Assembly (NCBI GenBank): GCA_025677825.1 | Contig: JAIXMO010000020.1 | Coordinates: 425,396 to 489,395 of the forward strand | From: Helicostylum pulchrum | Lineage: Eukaryota; Mucoromycota; Mucoromycetes; Mucorales; Mucoraceae | Length of the DNA: 64,000 nt | Reading direction: 5' to 3' | Shown here: piece by piece, positions 13,861 through 25,361 of the stretch | Layout: each line of letters opens with the position of its first letter | Position numbering within the stretch: position 1 is the first letter of the stretch | The notes under the pieces: model-generated | The model's input: only the letters and a program-made list of their open reading frames with translations | Databases searched by the model: none | What the model was told of the DNA's origin: nothing | Position numbers and translations under genes: made by a program

Positions 13861-15458
13861 AGTTTATAACAAGTAAAAAAGACTTGTTTTTTTATTTTAT
13901 TTTTTTACACTAAACAAGTTTTTTGGTCACGAGCAGCGGCAGGTAAAAGTCATCATGATGGCGTAGATTTGGACTAAAACATATTAAGGTTTTAGATATT
14001 TTAAAAGAGGCACTTTTATTTTGACAGATATACTCTGAATGGCAAGTGTCTCAATAAAGATATTAAAAAAAAAATTATTTTCCCATTGCATACAATGTTA
14101 CCATGAAGAATTGCCATTTTAAGTGTCTGTAAATTCACTATAGTGAAAAAGTAGGCTAACAACTGCGTCGAGAGGGAAAAAAAGATATAGGTCCAGTCTT
14201 CAAAATGCTTTATATGCACACTGATAATTTGTAGTTTGAGTTCGTGAATTTAAATAGATTTTGTATTTAGTAACTTTCGAATATAGAAAGTTGCATGAGT
14301 ATTAATGTACGACCTTCAGAAATGTTGGTCACTTTTGAGCGGTTTAATACCTCCTATGTACGTCTATACATTAGTTAATCATTGGTACGTACATATCTGT
14401 ACTTATTGTTCGGACTTATTTCATGTAGCAAGTTTCTTTTAATATTAAATTGTATGAGTGCATGAAAAAGTAAAAGTGAATGTTTATTAAAGTAGTTAGA
14501 GTTTCATTTTGTAATATTAGTTTATGTTTAGAGTGTCTACTGCTCGTGCTCAGGGGATAAGAGTTAAACGTACCGGGATTTCTTTGTACATGCTACGACT
14601 CTAGAGGATCTTCTATTTATAATATCTCATTTGATTATTGTAGTCTTTATAGATATTGCTTCCTGCAGGTCTGGTCACTTTTATAAATTTTTTTTTTTTT
14701 TTTGGTTGCAGTGGGTTGTTTTGAGAGAGACACAAGTATAATTTATGGGCTCGTATTTGTTTTCAAGAACTACGTTGGAATAAGTTATTTTAGTTGCCCT
14801 TCTTTTTTTCATTTAGCTTTTCATCCTCGTTGCAAGATATTCTCATGTCCATCTTAAAACCGTGTGTTTTTTTAAGCTCAAGAGTAAAATAAATAAATTT
14901 GTTCTCAAGAAACGCCAATTCGACTTAGCCAAATACAACAAAGTAGTTTTCCCAAAACGGTAATCATTTCACAACAGACGACCAATGATTTTCCTTTTTT
15001 TTGCAAAGTTTTTCAGCTGTACTGCACTTGTACATCCAAAGTACACTTTCAAAAGAGTAATAAAAAAAAAGAGTAACATTTTGAACCAGTGTACATTTTT
15101 TTTATGACATGACCTGAAAATACCTGACTTGAAAATACCTGACCTAACTTTGCTACCGACACATTGTATCCAATACATACAAGTTATGTCATTTATTCTC
15201 ACCAGGGTGGCTACACAAAGGCGTCATGCAAATAATAATTTCTTTTTTTAGCAGTTCTCCTCTCACACCTGTATATAAAAAAAAATCTTTATCTCCCCCC
15301 TCCCCTCACTATTTTTATATTTTCTCTCTCTCTCTTTTTTTCTTTTTTTTCTTTCTTTTTCTTCTTTCTTTTTCAGATTTATTTCTCTTAATACATACAT
15401 ACCTACGCTCGCACCCTCTCGTACTCTCACACACATACGATATATCCTAGGAGAAAAT
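13861..15458. other. Intergenic, no gene seen
   Basis: About 1.6 kb without a supported gene. It begins with a perfect inverted repeat at 13868-13888 (AACAAGT, 7-base spacer, ACTTGTT), 8 bp from the FRG1 start. Near 15107-15150 the unit 'ACCTGACTTGAAAAT' recurs imperfectly two to three times. A long pyrimidine tract at 15310-15375 is probably the MADS-box gene promoter. Confidence 0.5.
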
Positions 15459-16542
15459 ATGCAGTCGTCTAACTACTACCAACCTAACCCACAACAGTAC
15501 ATGATGCAACCACCTATTGTTGATGAATCTAGTACAGTAGGTAGAGCTGTTGAAGAAGAGGATTCGGATGGAAGTGGAAAACCAGATAAGCGATCTGGTA
15601 GAAGAAAGATTAAAATTGAGTACATTGGTGATAAATCTAGAAGACATATTACATTCTCGAAAAGAAAAGCCGGTATTATGAAGAAGGTAAACAAATAAAT
15701 ACATACATATATATAACATCGATACTAACTTGTATAAATAGGCATATGAATTAAGTACACTGACAGGCACCCAGGTTTTACTTTTAGTTGTATCAGAGAC
15801 TGGTCTTGTATACACTTTTACTACGCCCAAGCTTCAACCTCTTGTAACAAAGCCCGAGGGAAAGAATTTAATTCAGTCCTGCTTGAATGCTCCCGATCCA
15901 CACGAATCATCTTCGTCAATGGATCATCCACCACCTTCTCAACCGTCCAATTCTCGATCTATCATGTCTACCAATGCACCCAAGTCCCCACCTACGGTTA
16001 GTACTACCTTTAATTATTATTAAAGAGATTTATATATATTATCACTTGGGATTGTTTGGAGAAACGTTACACACTTGCACTATTTCTTTTCCTTTATGAT
16101 AATAACATGTAACTAATTAAAACTTTTCTTTCTTTTAATATATATTTTAGACAAACAGTTATTATCATTCCAATCAAAATTTAGATAATAGTAGCAATTA
16201 CATTGAAGATAGAAAGGTACATTTTTTTTAAAAAAAAGTTTTTGGGGGTGCTGTAAAATGTTTTTGTGATGGTGGAATTAATTAAAACAATAGACTTTTG
16301 GTAGTATGGTCGCGTCTAATCCTACAATGATTTTAAATAATGATGATCCGCAACAACAAATGGCATCAAACTATTCGATGTCTTACGCTCCTTACAATAC
16401 ATCGAATCAAACTAACTCTACATCATCTGGTAATACTCCTCTTTATTCATATAATTTACCTCCTCAGCAAGATAACCGCGAAAGGTACTGGAGCTCCAAT
16501 GTCAAGAGTACCGTAAATACTAAGCGACAAGATAAGAGATAA
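15459..16542 (+). CDS. MADS-box transcription factor, MCM1/SRF type
   Basis: Exons 15459-15686, 15742-15996, 16151-16216, 16294-16542 give 265 residues. The MADS domain spans about residues 46-105 (GRRKIKIEYIGDKSRRHITF, then SKRKAGIMKK across intron 1, AYELSTLTGTQVLLLVVSET). The pattern KIKIEYI..KSRRHITFSKRK is that of SRF/MCM1 rather than MEF2. The acidic stretch before the domain and the Ser/Pro/Gln/Asn-rich tail are usual for fungal MCM1 proteins. It would bind CArG-type boxes as a dimer with partner factors, in cell-cycle or mating control. No second MADS gene is visible here. Confidence 0.93.
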
Positions 16543-17907
16543 CAGAAAAAAAAAAAAAAACCTCGAAAAAAAAATGTACATTTTTATATACATAATCGTT
16601 TATTCTATACCGTCCTTTTTTAAAAAACTATTACTACTTGATATAAATAACTTATACTTTTCCTACCCCTTCTGTATACGTACGTATCTACATTACTTCT
16701 TTTTTTTTACCCTTATGATCCATTTTTACTATTAAAAGAAAACTATTATTTTATATTCTGATGATCTCTTTACAATACTTTTTTTTTGAAATAGGTTCCC
16801 ATGCGGAAAGTCCCTTTTTTGTTAATTGATAATCTGTGTTACATTTTAAATTCACACCTAATTTATAGAACCCTGTCCTCCCCAACACTTCGAAAGACAC
16901 TGGGTTCGTACAAGCAAAAAAAAAAAAAAAAAAAAAGTCGCCGAAAAAAAAAAGGATTTTGTTTTTTGACATTTTCAAAAAGAACATTAAAAAAGATTGC
17001 ATCATGTTGAACTAGTTTAGCTTTAGAATGTTACCATTTATCGTTACGCTTGATTTGCATGAATAATTTCCATCATTTGTTGATAGATCTGAGTAGGTCG
17101 GCAAGTGGCTTTTTGTTTATATCGAGCGTGATGTTCATAATTACGTTCAATGTTAATTTTTGTTCTAAACGGCAGTTTAACGATGTGAGGCATTATATAC
17201 ACTACCATTCTGTCATTTATACCCAATTACTGGTTTATACCATTGCTTTACAGCTCTTTTACAATAATAGAACCTCTTCTCTTTTAAAGAAAAAAAGCTC
17301 GTACGATCAATAGTAATTTAGTAAAGACTAAGTGTTGTACCAACGTTACAAGTCTAGCTTGTAAGGTTTGAAAAAAAAAACGTACATTCAAGCAAATAAA
17401 TGGGATTGATATCGTATTTACATGAAGACAGATTTTTAAAAAAGATGATAAATCTTACTTGTTTATTCCCAAAAAGCTTAATCTGCTGATCTATCATGAT
17501 ATCCTTACGATAAACATACAAAGGTAGTATTACCTCATGCATGATGTTTGTATTTCTTCTACAAGTGAAGAAAAAAAAAAAAAAAGTGGCGAGGTGGCTG
17601 CAGCAGCTGAAAGGTTTAATACACTTTATAGTTTTTCAAAAAAAAAAAAAAAAAGTTAAAAAACACGAGCTACGTTATACAGTGGCACAGTTCTCCAATA
17701 TAATGTTACCAAACACAGGTTAGTCAAGAACTGTAAAAGGCGTAACGACACGATTTGAGAATCCCCCCAAAATCATTTTTTAAAAAGAAAAACTATCTTG
17801 TCATACATATAATTGGTGAAATGCCACACGGTCCACCTTTATACTCCCACTAATATAAATAATACAATAGGCTGCATGAGAGATGCTATTTATTTATTGC
17901 CTCAAAT
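16543..17907. other. Intergenic, no supported gene
   Basis: Contains A runs at 16540-16572 and 16917-16950 and small open frames. A 60-codon minus frame at 17044-17226 looks protein-like but has no neighbours in frame and no family I recognise. I see no tRNA or repeat. Confidence 0.4.
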
Positions 17908-19564
17908 TTACATCTGGTAATGAAATGCGGGTACGGCGTCAGTGATGAGATTCATGATATCATTAACAGTTTTAGATAAGCTTTCATTTCGAGTTACAGA
18001 ATATTTTAAATCCTTCGTGTCAGGTTCATCAGAACGTACAGAGGTTGTGTTCAAGACGGAAATCAGCTTGATTTCTAATGGACTCGAGGGAAATAAAAGA
18101 TTCATTTTAACTATATATTATCGGTAAATAATTCTTATCCATACTTTTTTTTTTTAAAAAAACACTTACAATTGATCATAATCGGTGCAGCTTGTTTGAA
18201 TTTAAAGACTTTAACCACCTCTGGATGTTCCTCTAAAAAAACCTCCATATTTCTTTCCTTTCTTCTTTTAAATTCGGTGTGCAATTTACTTTTACTTAAT
18301 CGAAATTGAACTAACAAAGTAAAACTCGAATAATTTTCCGTATCGTATTTTATAATATTACTATCGTTTTTAAGGGTAGGATATACTCAGTTAAAAAAAA
18401 AAAAAAAAAAAAAAAGTCGCTCCAAAAACCTATTTTATATCATACCTTTTGTATTTCGATAACCATCCATACATAAATTTCTTTCTATATTCAATCTTTC
18501 CTTCCATTTTCGTGTTATATATTGTTGGTTTGACAAGTGTCATTCTCTTTTTTTTATGCAAAGGTTCAGGGTTCGGCTGGATTTTTTTTTGGGAGTTGTA
18601 AGTAGGTAGTATAATTTCATCGTCATCGCTGTCACCCTGACTAGCTTCCGTCATGATATGATCGGCATATGAACGTTTAGCGCGAGTAAAGGTGTTGGAA
18701 GAGCCTGTCGTAGGAGATTTCTCTGCGAATAAACTAGCTTCGAATTCATGTTCTCGTGTTTTATATGATAATGCTTCATCCTGATCCGCGAAAAAGTCAC
18801 TCGTATCCGCAATAAAATCCTCCTTGTTTTTTAATTTATATCGATCTTGCTTATAAGCTGGTATCTCTTCTATATCCATATTCTCTCGTATATCCAGTAA
18901 CTCGTCTACAAAATCTCCATCTGAATACATATTTGTTTCGTATGTTTTAATTGGTTCTTTAGGTTTCGATCCGCTGCTTGAACTAGACGGTTTGAAAGCC
19001 GGTATATTATTTCGTTTAGGCATATCGTCAAATACTGGCCATCGCTTTGTAGGTTCAGGCTACACACGCGCGTGTAAAAAGAGTAAGTATTGTCTGCACG
19101 ATTATTTATTAGAAAAAAATTACAAACCTTTTTAAACAAGCTTAGGATTCTTTTAAACCAAGTATATAAACAGTTTTCGTGGTCCAGGTTAAAATCACTC
19201 TGCGGTAATAATGCAGATAAATCTTGACTTTGTTCAGCTGGTAAGTTATGTACAACAATATCGGGTGGAAAACTCAAATACTTGGAATCAAATGAAACTT
19301 GCACTATAATAAAGGGATACTCTCCCCCTTTCTTTTTAGTACACTTTTTTTTTAATATATAAATGTATATATTTGTTTATTGCCATTACTTTTAAGTGTC
19401 AAGTCAGAGTCGATTTTTATCTCAAGATTGTAACGATCTTCAAGACATGGTGGTAACATGCCGTAGCTGTAGTGTGAAGTAAATGTACCAGATAAAGTCA
19501 CTTGCTCTAATGTCAATAGCTTTTTTACAGCTTTACTTATTTTACGATTAAACTCTTCTGTCAT
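17908..19564 (-). CDS. BABAM2: BRE/BABAM2-like protein (BRISC/BRCA1-A scaffold)
   Basis: In animals and plants BRE holds together the BRCC36 deubiquitinase complexes through two UEV folds. Exons 19564-19390, 19303-19128, 19059-18446, 18360-18170, 18110-17908 give 452 residues. The N-terminal half matches the BRE UEV: a (D)RYNLEI strand, then SFDSKYLSFPPDIV aligned with 'IFNAQYPELPPDFIF', then ENCLYTWFKRIL. The C-terminal half matches the second UEV: KRRKERNMEVFLEEHPEVV and FKMNLLFPSSPLEIKLISV aligned with 'IDLPLFFPRDQPTLTFQSV'. Between them is a Ser/Asp-rich low-complexity insert of roughly 180 residues, which makes it longer than human BRE (383). Its promoter abuts the inverted-repeat element at 19611. 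No other subunit of the complex is in the window. Confidence 0.65.
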
Positions 19565-19610
19565 TATAATATATATGTCGCAGTAAAAGTAAAAAAATAC
19601 GAGTTTTTTT

Positions 19611-19978
19611 GGGGGAATTCTTGACACACGGTCTCTCCATACGGTCGATCCAAAAAAGCGTCACGTATTCTACTTTTCAAAAAAAAATGATTAACTAATG
19701 TATGAAGCAAACAGTAGTATGTACGTCATGATGAATAAATAAACCTACTTTATCACCTATATTTATTCCATCAAGTCCCTTTTTCTTTTTTCTTTACCTT
19801 TATTACTTTGTTTCGTTTTTGTTTTTTCGCTTTCTTGTTTTTTTTTTTTTTTTCGTTTTTCGTTTTTTATGTTTGTCTTATACGGTTCTTCTTAGAGTAA
19901 TGGCTATCTATAAAGGTAAGTAATACGTCAGATGTTTTAATCGACTGTGTAAATTGACCGTGCATCCAGAATTTCCCC
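19611..19978. mobile_element. Inverted-repeat element, copy 1 (about 368 bp)
   Basis: The left arm 19611-19669 and right arm 19922-19978 are inverted copies. Both begin from the outside with GGGGAATTC-like bases, then a CACGGTC block, a GTCGAT block and a terminal ACGTATT. The interior has GATTAACTAATGTAT, GTAGTATGTACGTCA and a long pyrimidine tract, then ATG at 19900 and the donor AAAG|GTAAGT at 19915/19916. The whole unit matches copy 2 (45435-45817) in reverse orientation. I found no convincing target-site duplication. It could be a MITE or a conserved promoter/first-exon module of a gene family. Confidence 0.6.
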
Positions 19979-21674
19979 AATAAAAAAAGACAGAACAAGA
20001 GAGAAATTAAATTTTCTATTACCAATTATGAGTGATAACAATTAACCTGGTAAGTTTATTTTGAAGGTTTGGAATATACACACTAAAGCTATATTACATA
20101 GGGCCCACTCAGTAGAATCTTTAAGCAGCGAGAGAAAACGAAAAGAGTTAGTAATAGTCGAGTATGAACTAAATGCTATCGTCGACAAAAAGTTGCGAAA
20201 AGCGCAAAAAGAGACTGCAGTAGTAGCCGATGCGAACCCCCGGAAGAGGTATATATAAGAATTTTTGTACTGCTATTTGTTTACTTTTGCTAACTTGACA
20301 ATCTTAAAACTTTATAACTAGGTTGAAGAGCAAGATGCTATTTATGTATCTTGGTCTAGATTGCTCCTCCGTTGGTTCATGCACAAGAACGAAGCTTTTG
20401 AAGCAATGTTCGTCTTTTAAACTCTGCTGATCTCCGACGTACAAATAATAACAAGGTAAATATATTTGCCCACTTTTATAAACATACCAAGTATTGACAT
20501 GAAATACTTTTAGTCTCGACTCTGTAATTAGCTTCAATTACCCAGAAGGTCAAAGCGGGCTTTTTAACTACAACTCAATGGGGAAGTTTACGAAGCAGGC
20601 TTATCTCAAAAAAAAATACGATATTACTCAATACAGTCATATCAAGAACATACTGGGTTTATTTTTATCATGCTACAAATCTCGTAAGTCTTGGAGCTAT
20701 AACTGGAATACCTTATATCGAGAAACCAAGACCTTAAAAAAAAATTACGACGTGGAAGAAAAGGAGGAATGGGAAGAAGAAGACTTTTGTCTTTTTTTTT
20801 CCCCGTTGAATTCCTCCTGAAGCTACGCGTATATTTTCGATGGTAATGCGGACAAGTCTGAATGGGGGCCACATTTGCAAGTTGTAGTCGCCGATTATGG
20901 AGAGATTGCTCGCACGTTCTGGGCTTAGACTCATGTGGTAGGCTGCTTTACTTCGCCGCATATAGTTTATGTAATTTACTGACTATATATTATCTAAACT
21001 CTTAGGGGCGATACGATGCTTTCTTTGGATGATATAAAAGTAAAGAGCAACTTGAAGGTTGATTTGAGAATACTTCAAGATGAACCTGTTCAACGCCGCG
21101 ACCAAGAAGTCGAAAATTCTGTTTTCGAAGCTTCCAAGAGTTGTCCAAGTGTCCAAAAATTCCAATCCGATCATTGCAAGCTGATGATAGAGTGTAAAAC
21201 TATCATTGATATGTATACCGACAAGGGGTTTGACGTGGATAATGTCGATTGTATACAAATTTGCGGCTTAGAAATCTTGATTTCCAACGTTCGTCTTTCT
21301 GCTTCTGGGTTGTATACTGGAAATGAGTTATTTTATGGCTCTATCACAAATTCTCTTTCCCAGCTGGAAAAAATGATTGATATTGCATTGAATCTTCTGG
21401 ATTTTACGGTTATTTGCCCGTCAGAAGGAACTGGTAATATAAACTAACCATTATTATTTTTTAGGAGGAAGTTGTGAAATTCAAAAGTAACTACCAAGAA
21501 GAAAGAGATATCATGAGGCAAAATAATAAGAACGTTAAAGGATATAAATACAACCGAGCTCTTGATAAAACGCCAGACAATGTATCGAAGAAGGACCGGA
21601 CCAGAAGAACGTGGGTCGCTTTTCGCGATAGCAGATCTAGTCCCGCTCCTTTTACAAGTCTCACAGACTTGTAG
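19900..21674 (+). pseudogene. Decayed member of a dispersed gene family
   Basis: A start exon inside the inverted-repeat element (MAIYK then a GTAAGT donor) is followed by coding-like pieces: VWNIHTKAILHRAHS with a basic run SSERKRKE at about 20070-20250; VEEQDAIYVSWSRLLLRWFM at about 20322-20420; GKFTKQAYLKKKYD at 20578-20820; a 143-codon piece at 21016-21447 with ICGLEILISNVRLSASGLYT; and a basic tail at 21474-21674. The pieces cannot be joined by GT-AG introns without stops in my reading, so I call it a relic. I know no function for the family. Confidence 0.45.
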
Positions 21675-22002
21675 AATTTAAAAAAGGAGGTGGATTTTGT
21701 AGTCAGTTAGACTGTTTTGGACGTCCAAAGTGAAAAACTGATAGCAAGTCAGATTGTGTCCCCTTTCAAATCTTGTCGCGGGAAGAGAATGAAAACCTTT
21801 TTTAACGAATAAGCACCAAATCTTTGCTTAATTTTTTTAATTTTTTTATTTTATTTTAATAAACAAAATTAAAATATATTTTATTTAAATCTGAGAATAT
21901 TAAGTAAGCCACGTAATTGCCATAATACCTCTTGTAATTGATCCATTAAATTTTTGATTTTTGATTTTTTTTTTGTATGTTCGAAATTTATGAGGTCCAA
22001 CT
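21675..22002. other. Intergenic, no gene seen
   Basis: A T-rich spacer between the decayed gene and the tail of the DUF202 gene; AATTAAAATATATTTTATTTAA-like sequence near 21860-21890 may hold polyadenylation signals. Confidence 0.4.
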
Positions 22003-22753
22003 TTATTTACCAATGCCAGTTTCTAACAGCATGACAGTAAACATACCTACGAATAAAAATAGTATACAGAAGGAAGCCCATGTAATAACGCCTCTACTTG
22101 CAGGAAAGTTACCGTGTTGTAGCGCCCATTGAGCATGAAAATATCGTACATTACCAAAATAAAGAAACAGGATACTGGAGAATACAAAGATGAGGCCGAG
22201 TGCTCTACCGATGCGTTTATGATGCGCTGTAGATACATGATATACTTGAATAATACCTAATATAAGAAGTCTGCATTAGCGTGCTTATTTATTTTTTTGT
22301 ATATAGTAACTATATAAATTACCTATTCCAAGAGTAATTAAAGATAATGATGTTCTAAACCATGCCAGGTAAGTTCTTTCATTTGCTACATTAAAAAAAA
22401 TTTGTTAACTAAAAAAAAGGGGGAAGAAAAAAGAAACTCTATTGACAAATACCTAAATGATCTCTTGCAGTATTACCCTTGTTCTCTAATACAACAGCAG
22501 GTGAATATTTTGAATAGATATCGTCTAGATATAATAAGAAGGAAGAGCTGAAATACTTGTCATCGTCTTCATTTTTTTCAGTTTCAGTTTCTACTAGAGT
22601 GATATTATCATCATTTTGTTGACGGGGTAGAAACATGACACCATTTCTATCTTGTCTTTTATGCTGCGATTCTTTAAAAGATATATGGTTTCTGTAGCAT
22701 GCACTATCGTAGCTAGTACTACGATAATGTTGTCCGTTCTTACTCATTGACAT
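22003..22753 (-). CDS. DUF202 (YidH-like) membrane protein
   Basis: Exons 22753-22453, 22385-22323, 22256-22003 give 205 residues. The DUF202 signature spans intron 1: ARDHLG then ANERTYLAWFRTSLSLITL. Three hydrophobic segments follow: LSLITLGIG, LVFSFSSILFLYFG and FCILFLFVGMFTVMLL. The N-terminal 100 residues are polar (Ser, Asp, Glu) and probably cytosolic. The same domain forms the membrane part of yeast VTC polyphosphate polymerase subunits, but SPX and VTC domains are absent here. Function unknown; an organelle or plasma-membrane location is inferred from the three helices. Confidence 0.85.
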
Positions 22754-23061
22754 TTTTTTTTTGTTCTGCTTGTATGTATAAAAGAAGAAGAAAAGAAAAA
22801 GAACAAGAGAGAAAAAAAAAGTTGATAATAGTACCCTTATTTCAATTTCTCCTATATTTTTTATTTTACATATAGAACCCCCTTTTTTCTTCATTAGCAT
22901 TAAACTTTTTTAGTACCACTTACACATAAAATTCTGCAAGATCGACACACACGCACACCTCATGAGAGAAGAAGAGGAGGTGGTGTGGGGGGTCAAATCC
23001 TCCTCCCCCCACAAATCTGAGTGAATTTGACCAATGAAAAGTATGAAACCTGATTTTGCAT

Positions 23062-23140
23062 TGTGTGAAAAAAAAAAAAAAAATCGCATTAAAAAGAGAA
23101 TTCTTTTTTCTCGTCTCTTTTTTTTTTGTTTTCTCACACA
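23062..23140. repeat. Inverted repeat in a gene leader
   Basis: TGTGTGA followed by a 15-base A run (23062-23083) faces a T run ending TCACACA (23116-23140). It lies 15 bp upstream of the ATG at 23155, within an otherwise empty 400-bp spacer. The 22920-23040 part is purine/pyrimidine-skewed with a G-rich patch. Confidence 0.6.
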
Positions 23141-23154
23141 GCTGTAAAATATAC

Positions 23155-23527
23155 ATGACAGAATCAAATCATTTTCACCCAGACCTTGAACAAAATACAA
23201 TTGATAGTTTAAAGGATAAAGATATCCGGTCTATGCCTGAAGGATCGGCAAGACTGGCTGCGTTAAGAGACCTAGGAGCTACCTTTGATGAAGGACACCA
23301 CCGAACAACAAAGATTGCTACTCCTTCGGGTACACCAAAGTTACCTACCTTTGTCGATGCTCGTCAGATTGAGGTAATACACACACAATAAAACCTTTAG
23401 GCGTCTTCTCCCCGTACTTATATATATTTTTTTGCAGCGCATCTTGAAAGAAAAGAAACAAAGTCCATTTTCAGCTACCATCGTTACAAATCGAGAAGAG
23501 TTTAGTCACTATGGTGAATGGTTATAA
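23155..23527 (+). CDS. Small orphan protein, 102 residues
   Basis: Exons 23155-23373 and 23438-23527 with clean GTAATA/TTTGCAG signals. The protein is charged and soluble, with no signal peptide or membrane segment. Motifs: MPEGSARLAALRDLGATFDE, then ATPSGTPKLPTFVDARQIER and a terminal EEFSHYGEWL. The second exon keeps frame and ends cleanly, and the composition is protein-like, so I think it is real. I recognise no family. A short start-proximal acidic segment and a PxLP turn are all I can add. Confidence 0.6.
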
Positions 23528-23771
23528 AATCCCATTCTTTTTTTTTTTTTTTGAACAACCAGATTTTTGTACACTATTAACATAAAAAAACCCACAAAAA
23601 ATAAAAAGCTTTTTTTTCGGCTCTTGGATTTTCCCATACTTCTTCTCTGCCGGTAGGTTAAAGTATTAGCCATCATGTTACAAAAGCGGGGAGGGAGGGG
23701 TGCAAAAAAGATAAGATTACAAAAAAGAGAAAAAGCTCTTTTTTTCTTTTTTCTTTTTACAAAAAGGGACT

Positions 23772-25282
23772 ATGCTTCGTTCTACGTTAAGAAGAATACC
23801 TTGTTCTAGACTAGTGCTGGTAAACGTTAGAGTTTATCGAGCTCAACCTCATATTAAACGGTGGCAATCTTCTTTAGCAGGTAAACAAGAATGGCATGAA
23901 CAAGACATGACACCCATTGCAAATAAACCTTTGAACTGTAAGTAGAGATACGTCATGATGCATTTTTTTTTAATATTCTCTCCTTTTTTTGTAATCAAAG
24001 TATCACCACTGGGCCGTTATGATGAAATCACAAGTCATGGGCCTGTAAAGTCAGACCCGGACCAAAGAAAAGTGGTTGAAAAACTAGACGACTTGTGGTA
24101 TGATCTTCGAGAATATAAACCGCCCGCATTTAAAGAACAAGGTAGTAATTCTGTAAGTTAAAAAAAAAAGTACAAAACAGTAAAAAAAATAAAAAAATAT
24201 GACTAATTTATATACAGTGGGGAAGTTGGTTTGGATATAGAAATCAAAAGAGTCCTACGCTTCGTCATGTTCCTGAATCATTGTATATTCACGGAAACGT
24301 GGGTACAGGTAAAACAATGGTGATGGATTTATTTTTCGATACACTTGCAATTACACGAAAACGCCGAGTTCATTTCCACGCCTTTATGTTGGACGTACAC
24401 CAACGTATTCATCGAGTAAAGAGCCAATACCCCAAACTAGCCGATCCTTTATCGCCTATTGCGGATGATCTTGTCCGAGACGCCTACGTATTATGCTTTG
24501 ACGAATTCCAAGTCACCGATATTGCCGATGCCATGATCTTGCGAAACTTATTTGAGGAATTATTTAAACGAGGTGTAGTGCTTGTCACCACATCGAATCG
24601 ACACCCTACCGAGTTATACAAGAATGGTATTCAACGGTCATCGTTTTTACCGTGTATTGATCTACTGATGGAAAAGTGTGAGGTATTGTGTTTGGATTCA
24701 GGTACGGATTATAGAAAGATGGAGCGAGCTCAATCCAACGTATTCTTCCATCCACTCAACCAGCACACACAAAGCAAAATTGAAGAAATGACACAGCTAT
24801 TAACCCAGGGTAAAAAAATGGTACCGCAAGATTTAAATTTCCTGTCACGTACTTTAACTATACCAGCACAAGCCAATGGTGTAGCAAAAATGAAATTCTC
24901 AGATGTATGTGCTCAACCACTAAGTGCAGCAGATTTTTTAGAAATCGTAAAGAATTTCCATACAGTTATTTTAACGGATATTCCAAGGATGACCATGAAA
25001 CATAGAGCAGAAGCTAGAAGATTTATTACGTTTATTGATGCCATGTATGAATCCCATGTTGTATTGATTGCTAGTGCGGAGTCTACCATGATGGATATAT
25101 TTAACGCGGATGAAGGAAGAGAAGAAATGGAAGAACAAATGTTGGCCATGAGAGATTCGTTAGATGTATCCGATATTTCTTCTCCTTTGTTTTCTGGTCA
25201 AGAAGAAGCGTTTGCTTTTCAAAGAGCTTTATCTAGATTAATTCAAATGCAAAGTACAGAATGGGTATCAAAGAAGAAGTAG
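23772..25282 (+). CDS. AFG1: AFG1-like mitochondrial ATPase
   Basis: AAA-type ATPase of the AFG1/LACE1 family, an inner-membrane protein involved in quality control and turnover of respiratory-chain subunits. Exons 23772-23937, 24001-24152, 24218-25282 give 460 residues. The first 40 residues, [15 protein letters not shown] onward, are basic and acid-free, a typical mitochondrial presequence. Walker A is GNVGTGKT (about 132-139), Walker B is [15 protein letters not shown], and [11 protein letters not shown] contains the sensor region conserved in the family. The C-terminus [15 protein letters not shown] also fits. An A/T-tract hairpin (23721-23744) lies 27 bp before the start. Confidence 0.95.
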
Positions 25283-25361
25283 TAGTAATAATAAAACATT
25301 TATTATTTATTATATATATAAAGGGGAGAAAAGAGAGAGACAGACAGAGAAAGAGAGAGGG

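Noticed and set aside
17044..17226. 60-codon minus ORF as an exon of the BRE-like gene
   Set aside because: The BRE-like frame already ends at 17908 with a normal C-terminus, and no splice joins them.
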